From Lysinibacillus fusiformis (GTDB lineage: Bacteria; Bacillota; Bacilli; Bacillales_A; Planococcaceae), in NCBI RefSeq assembly GCF_016925635.1, contig NZ_CP070490.1:4656001-4720000 (forward strand): 64,000 nucleotides of DNA. Direction: 5' to 3'. Positions 60,188 to 64,000 of this stretch are shown here, piece by piece (the stretch's first letter is position 1; every line of letters begins with the position of its first letter). A program made the position numbers and the translations under genes. Under the pieces are notes generated by a model that was not told the DNA's origin, made no database searches, and was given only the letters and a program-made list of their open reading frames with translations.

Positions 60188-60790
60188 TTATAACCCCTCT
60201 AAATTATCCAACAAACTATACCCATATTTAGCAAATTGTTGTTTGACTTGGTTAATACAATATGCAATTCGTTTCTTTTTTTCTTCTTCAGAATATCCTA
60301 TTGGGTTTTTTACACAAGCACCCAAATCAATCCATTTCAACGTGCTATTTACCGTATCCCAGTATATATGTTCAAATTTAAAATCAAAATCATATCTGTC
60401 TACATTCATCATATCTTTTTTTGCTTCAATCATTTTCAAAACAATTTCTTTTAATTCGTTGTTAGTTATGCCTTCTTTTAAAACCTGTGATAAAGTTTTA
60501 CCATTCACTTTTTCTAAAAATAAAAACTCCCTTTTTTTATATGCATAAATTTTAGGAAAATAAGGACTACTGTTTAACTCTAACAATGCGTAAATATCGT
60601 TATCCCCTTTTCCTTCAGATAGAAATTTTTTCAATATAATTCCTTTGTTTTTCATTTCATAAACAATTGACCGTTTTCGATGTAATTGAATGATTTCAAC
60701 TTCTTTACTCAATATAAGATTATATTCATATAAATAAATAGATTCTTTAGTCTCTTCTGGTAGATCATAAAAATAATTTGTGACAAGCAA
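60188..60790 (-). CDS. small protein-kinase-fold protein, AT-rich, unknown
   Basis: 200 residues from a TTG about 10 nt behind AAAGGAG. Kinase-like landmarks: IILKKFL (ATP-lysine strand, ~51-57), FLFLEKVNGKTLSQVL hinge (~89-104), and HIYWDTVNSTLKWIDLG (~146-162) equivalent to the HxxxDxxN catalytic loop and DxG. This suggests a truncated APH/RIO/BUD32-like fold. Codon use is more AT-rich than the neighbours, with many Lys, Asn and Ile, so recent acquisition is possible. No partner genes nearby. Activity uncertain. Confidence 0.6.
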   Translation of the reverse strand: MLVTNYFYDLPEETKESIYLYEYNLILSKEVEIIQLHRKRSIVYEMKNKGIILKKFLSEGKGDNDIYALLELNSSPYFPKIYAYKKREFLFLEKVNGKTLSQVLKEGITNNELKEIVLKMIEAKKDMMNVDRYDFDFKFEHIYWDTVNSTLKWIDLGACVKNPIGYSEEEKKKRIAYCINQVKQQFAKYGYSLLDNLEGL

Positions 60791-60933
60791 AACTTGATTA
60801 CTCCTTTCATCATAAGAAGATTCGACAAAAAGAGCTTATTCCCTTTATATTTCCATTATTTCTACATTCAAAAAAGTGAATACATTTTAATCATTGGATA
60901 AGAAGAATTGGATGAAAGGTCACCTATCTTTAC

Positions 60934-60985
60934 AAAAAACCCAAACTACACAGAAGCTCATAACACTTCATTAGTTTGGGTTTCT
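60934..60985. terminator. bidirectional terminator
   Basis: AAACCCAAACTA / TAGTTTGGGTTT 12-bp stem with a 24-nt loop; T-rich on both strands. It lies between the kinase-like gene and the TspO-like gene. Confidence 0.75.
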
Positions 60986-61043
60986 TTATAAATAAATTTT
61001 CTTTTCAAAGCACGCTTTCTATCAAATATTATAGATACTTTAA

Positions 61044-61754
61044 CTATAATCTTTTAGGCCTTCCAATGAAAATCCAAATTACCAGGAACAAACTATATAT
61101 AAATGGCATATAGAAAGTACTCCCTGCATCTGCTCCATTCTTGATAGCGATTCCTATAAAAGCCCAGATAATTACTAATGGAAAAAATACATCTTGCTTA
61201 TAAACACGTATAAAAGTAGCTAGCACAGTCGCAAGAATAAGTAATAACTGTGCCCATATTTCCTCCGAGAGCCCAAACCCATCCCACTCATAATATTTAA
61301 GCACAAAGCTAATATTAGCCATCAACGCCACACTAATCCACCCTAAATATACAGAAAACGGAAGTCTCCCTGAAAAACGATTATCCTCTTTCGGGTAACT
61401 TACATACAGAAAAATTATATGAACCAATAAGCCGACCATAATAACAATGGACGTTATAAACAATTCATAATGCCAGCTCAACAACCATGCGATATTTAAT
61501 AATGCAGTGATTACAAAGAGACCAAGCTTGCTATTTATACGATTAGTAGTTGAAGATCGAAATTGTTGTACAAGCCAAATGAATAATAAAAAATAAATCA
61601 AGCCCCAAATACTAAAAACATAACCCGCTGGAATAAACAATACATCTACCTGATTAGAAATTTCACCTGTCTTTTTCCCATTAATCCCCACCGTGCTAGC
61701 TAGTCCATTAATAATAACCATGGCGAAATAACTTATGAGTGCAAGCCATTTCAT
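61044..61754 (-). CDS. TspO/MBR-related tryptophan-rich membrane protein
   Basis: 236 residues from the ATG behind GGGGGAAAG. About seven helices with aromatic-rich motifs FIPAGYVFSIWGLIYFLLFIW and NIAWLLSWHYELF that recall TspO/MBR (which has five helices and PxGxxFxxxWxxLY); this is the longer bacterial relative. TspO proteins bind porphyrins and in phototrophs influence carotenoid synthesis. Divergent from the CarH-type gene with candidate CarH repeats between, so light control is plausible (inference). Confidence 0.75.
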   Translation of the reverse strand: MKWLALISYFAMVIINGLASTVGINGKKTGEISNQVDVLFIPAGYVFSIWGLIYFLLFIWLVQQFRSSTTNRINSKLGLFVITALLNIAWLLSWHYELFITSIVIMVGLLVHIIFLYVSYPKEDNRFSGRLPFSVYLGWISVALMANISFVLKYYEWDGFGLSEEIWAQLLLILATVLATFIRVYKQDVFFPLVIIWAFIGIAIKNGADAGSTFYMPFIYSLFLVIWIFIGRPKRL

Positions 61755-61781
61755 GTTCTTTCCCCCTCTCATTTACATCAT

Positions 61782-61928
61782 CTAATTCAATATATTCATT
61801 ACCCATTCCAACTTATAATTACTCCGCTTACATAACATGAATAAATTATTTAAAGCCATTCGCTTATCTATAAAATCGTATAGCCTACTCATTATGGTAT
61901 GGAAGAAAAAACCAACAAATTGTCTCAT
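61782..61928 (-). CDS. 48-residue ORF upstream of the TspO-like gene
   Basis: ATG 5 nt after AAGGGTGGGG, stop 27 bp before the TspO-like start on the same strand. The peptide is basic and amphipathic (FIDKRMALNN, CKRSNYKLEW) without a clear membrane helix. It is the first reading frame after the CarH-type repeats in this direction. Not recognised. Confidence 0.45.
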   Translation of the reverse strand: MRQFVGFFFHTIMSRLYDFIDKRMALNNLFMLCKRSNYKLEWVMNILN

Positions 61929-61974
61929 TAAATTCCCCACCCTTATTTCCTTTTTATTCAATATTCAACCACTA

Positions 61975-61996
61975 TAGTTATACAATTGTTGTACAA
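61975..61996 (-). promoter_or_regulatory. candidate CarH operator between carH and the TspO-like unit
   Basis: Minus strand: TTGTACAACAA (61996-61986) and TTGTATAACTA (61985-61975), two contiguous 11-bp direct repeats of the same motif as at 63275-63318. They lie 47 bp before the 48-codon ORF and upstream of a carH promoter candidate (TATAAT at 62014-62019). One set could control both directions. Confidence 0.6.
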
Positions 61997-62107
61997 CTTT
62001 TAAATATCTATATTATAATATGAAAAGTTGTAAGGTTTCGGAAAGCACTACGGCACACAAATACTCACAATCATGAATGTTACTAGCTATAGAAAGGCAG
62101 GGAAATA

Positions 62108-63007
62108 ATGACACCAACAGATTGGCAATATAATATTACGCAGGTATCTGAAATCACAGGGCTATCCAAACAAGTGATACGTAAATGGGAAGAGCGCTAC
62201 CAACTTGTTCATCCAAAAAGATTAGAAAATGGACACCGTGTTTATAGTGAAGAGGATGTGCAGCTATATTTAAAAGTACTTAGCCTTTCAAACCAAGGCT
62301 ATTCTATAAAACAAGCAGTGACAATTGTACTTAGCAATCAAAATGTTTTAGAGGCAGTTACCCCCACAGTGTTGACCATAAGCGACAATGTAGATCATTT
62401 CTGTAATCTTTTATTGGAAGAAGGAAGACTTTGCAATGAAGTAGAACTTAATCGACTCTTGCAACAAGCAAATCATTCATTAGGATTAGCAAAATTTCTA
62501 TCTCATGTGATTATTCCTTTCTTACAAGAGGTAGGAAGATTATGGGAAAAACAGGTATGGACCGAGTATCAAGAATCTGTTACTACAATGATTGTTAGAG
62601 ATTATTTAGTACAATTAAGACGGAATTACCACTCTAAAGAGGATGCACCACTAATAATGGGCGCATGCTTACCAGGGGAGCATCATGAAGTTCAACTTCA
62701 TATTTTATTGTTGCAAGCAATGATGACTGGTTGGCGATCATTCCTTGTTGGCAGTTCTCCAGCTGTTGGGGCAATTGAATCTTTAATCATACATTTTAAA
62801 CCAAAGGTGGTTCTATTATCTGCTATGACTACAAGGCCATTTGAGTTATACCCTACTAGCATTCAGCAATTAGATGACTTCGCTGCAAAACATCCTTCTA
62901 TTCGATTTTATATGGGGGGTGCTGGCTCTGAAGAGTATTTAAAAACACATTCCTTACATTCAATTGCTATTGCCAGTACTATTGATGAAGTTATAAATAA
63001 CTTATAA
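62108..63007 (+). CDS. CarH/LitR-type MerR regulator with B12-binding domain
   Basis: 299 residues: MerR winged helix (VSEITGLSKQVIRKWEERYQLVHPKRLENGHRVYSEEDV, 13-51), a four-helix B12-cap domain (about 92-170) and a Rossmann B12-binding domain (about 180-299) with E-x-H motif Glu191/His193, SAM (238-240) and MGG (269-271). CarH proteins repress carotenoid genes in the dark through adenosylcobalamin and release DNA in light. Odd: the cap motif W-x9-E-H of CarH reads W146-x9-E156-S157 here, so one ligand-contact His is missing. The crt gene follows. Confidence 0.85.
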   Translation: MTPTDWQYNITQVSEITGLSKQVIRKWEERYQLVHPKRLENGHRVYSEEDVQLYLKVLSLSNQGYSIKQAVTIVLSNQNVLEAVTPTVLTISDNVDHFCNLLLEEGRLCNEVELNRLLQQANHSLGLAKFLSHVIIPFLQEVGRLWEKQVWTEYQESVTTMIVRDYLVQLRRNYHSKEDAPLIMGACLPGEHHEVQLHILLLQAMMTGWRSFLVGSSPAVGAIESLIIHFKPKVVLLSAMTTRPFELYPTSIQQLDDFAAKHPSIRFYMGGAGSEEYLKTHSLHSIAIASTIDEVINNL

Positions 63008-63264
63008 ACTCTCACTCTAAATAACATTTATTTTTAGTAGGAGTTTAACGTTTTGGTTAGAACTAGTACTATAAGCAAAAGTTAAAAAGTTTATTAATAC
63101 TGCTATCCCTGTTTAAATAAGGCATTGTTCTTACAATCTATTTTATTGAGAAGTTCAACGAGAATATCATGGATGAAAGCATTGGTTACACATGCTTTTG
63201 TCTATGATTTTTTTTTGCACGCAATAGCCATAAAATAATTTTTTAAATTTCAAGAATATATAGT
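63008..63264. other. intergenic stretch between carH and the crt promoter
   Basis: AT-rich, no ORF with a ribosome site. A weak hairpin of GAAAGCAT/ATGCTTTTG type near 63175-63205 is followed by a T-run (TTTTTTTTT at 63209-63217) and probably ends the carH transcript. Nothing else supported. Confidence 0.5.
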
Positions 63265-63318
63265 TTGCACATTTTTGTACACTAATTGTATAATCACTGT
63301 ATAACTTTTGTACAACCA
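63265..63318 (+). promoter_or_regulatory. crt promoter embedded in four 11-bp CarH-type direct repeats
   Basis: TTGTACACTAA, TTGTATAATCA, CTGTATAACTT and TTGTACAACCA occupy 63275-63318 head to tail with exactly 11-bp spacing (consensus YTGTAYAnnnn). The promoter is inside: -35 TTGCAC (63265-63270), 18 bp, -10 TATAAT (63289-63294). Eleven-bp direct repeats over the -35/-10 are the known operator form for CarH tetramers. Confidence 0.8.
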
Positions 63319-63402
63319 ATAAATATTTTTATCTTTTTATAAATCATGACTCAATACAGGTAGTGTTATAAGACTAAATAGCAGATACGGAGGTTTTTCA
63401 CA

Positions 63403-64000
63403 ATGAAAAAGGAGATTATTGTTATAGGAGCTGGTCCAGGTGGTTTAGCGTCGGCAATGCTGCTTAGCGCTAAAGGATTTAATGTCAAAGTTTACGAGAA
63501 ACAACCCTATATTGGTGGTAGAACAAGTGAAATAAAGCTAGGAGAATATAAATTTGATATGGGCCCCACATTTTTAAATATGTTTTATATTATTGAAGAA
63601 ATATTCGAGCTTGCCGGTAAAAATATACATAATTATATAGATCTAGTAAACCTAGATCCAATGTATGAATTAATTTTTCACGATAAGCGCATTAAAATGA
63701 CTCGTGATCGTGAGGAAATGATTCGTCAAATAAATGAACTATTTCCAGGCAATGAGGGCTCTTTTGAAAAATATATGAAGGAAACTAATCACAAATTAGA
63801 AGCGTTAGTACCTGTATTGCAAGCAAGCATGAACCGTTATACAGATTTACTACAACCAAAAGTTTTAAAGGCATTGGGTGAGCTTGAAATCGGTAGATCT
63901 TTAATCGATACGCTTTCACGATTTTACAAGCAAGAGGAATTACAACTTGCCTTTACTTTCCAAGCAAAATACTTAGGCATGTCTCCGTGGGAAAGTCCTG
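63403..64000 (+). CDS. CrtI/CrtN-family carotenoid (phytoene or diapophytoene) desaturase, partial
   Basis: The N-terminal 199 residues are in the window; the frame is open at the right edge. FAD-binding dinucleotide motif VIGAGPGGLASAMLL (7-21), EKQPYIGGRTSEI (about 32-44) and FDMGPTFLNM (51-60) are those of bacterial phytoene/diapophytoene desaturases. Start behind ACGGAGG. Directly behind the 11-bp repeat promoter, so probably light-induced via the CarH-type regulator. C30 or C40 substrate cannot be told from this part. Confidence 0.88.
   Translation, partial: MKKEIIVIGAGPGGLASAMLLSAKGFNVKVYEKQPYIGGRTSEIKLGEYKFDMGPTFLNMFYIIEEIFELAGKNIHNYIDLVNLDPMYELIFHDKRIKMTRDREEMIRQINELFPGNEGSFEKYMKETNHKLEALVPVLQASMNRYTDLLQPKVLKALGELEIGRSLIDTLSRFYKQEELQLAFTFQAKYLGMSPWESP

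Noticed and set aside
60060-60548. 162-codon plus-strand frame
   Set aside because: Antisense to the kinase-like gene; Phe/Ser-rich translation typical of reading AT-rich DNA backwards.

Overview
This window looks like chromosomal DNA of a low-GC, spore-forming Gram-positive bacterium. The gene families (PbuE, BmrCD, Amj, YjgC/YjgD-type formate dehydrogenase, DUF3231, SLH-domain protein, CarH/CrtI) and their arrangement suggest a Lysinibacillus-like member of the Bacillaceae/Planococcaceae. That placement is inference from family resemblance, not from a search. I see no rRNA, tRNA, CRISPR array, phage or intact insertion sequence.

Layout. (1) 1-7.5 kb: an SOS operon cut by the left edge (uvrX under tandem LexA boxes), a cupin and a DUF3231 coat-type protein, a Ca2+ P-type ATPase, a PbuE-like purine exporter behind a purine riboswitch whose specificity base is C, and signal peptidase I. 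(2) 7.5-16 kb: an LCP cell-wall enzyme, an M24 peptidase plus class V aminotransferase operon with a convergent IclR regulator sharing a 17-bp operator, an SDR-MarR pair, and an ECF sigma/anti-sigma pair. (3) 16-24 kb: bmrCD behind a leader-peptide attenuator, a two-subunit fluoride channel operon, a sirtuin, and a YvgT/TRIC-type gene behind a long leader with an intrinsic terminator. (4) 23.6-38.6 kb: a nearly complete molybdenum island. It runs from molybdate regulator and uptake (modAB) through all cofactor steps (moaABCDE, moeA, moeB, mobA, mobB) to the enzyme that uses the cofactor, an Fe-S/Mo formate dehydrogenase with FdhD, DUF1641, DUF2294 and an Mrp ATPase. (5) 39-55 kb: hypothetical and CbrC-type genes, small regulators, transporters, a two-component system, amj and an mnt-type Mn/Zn ABC operon. 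(6) 55.6-64 kb: TetR/SDR, an SLH protein, a LysR gene broken by one stop codon, and at the right edge a carotenoid locus (CarH-type regulator, CrtI-type desaturase, divergent TspO-like gene).

The most notable structures lie between the genes. Two related ~510-560 bp non-coding elements (15.9-16.5 kb, and inverted at 38.7-39.2 kb) share GTTGAAAAA ends and two large GC-rich hairpins. Each sits between two direct copies of a transcription terminator, and the terminator sequence differs between the loci. Four exact 11-bp direct repeats form the crt promoter/operator and two more lie between carH and the divergent TspO-like unit. A 53-codon membrane ORF sits directly behind an MntR-like box at the head of the mnt operon. 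Several regulator genes carry an evident cognate palindrome (IclR, MarR, TetR, molybdate regulator), so much of the window's regulation can be proposed from sequence alone.
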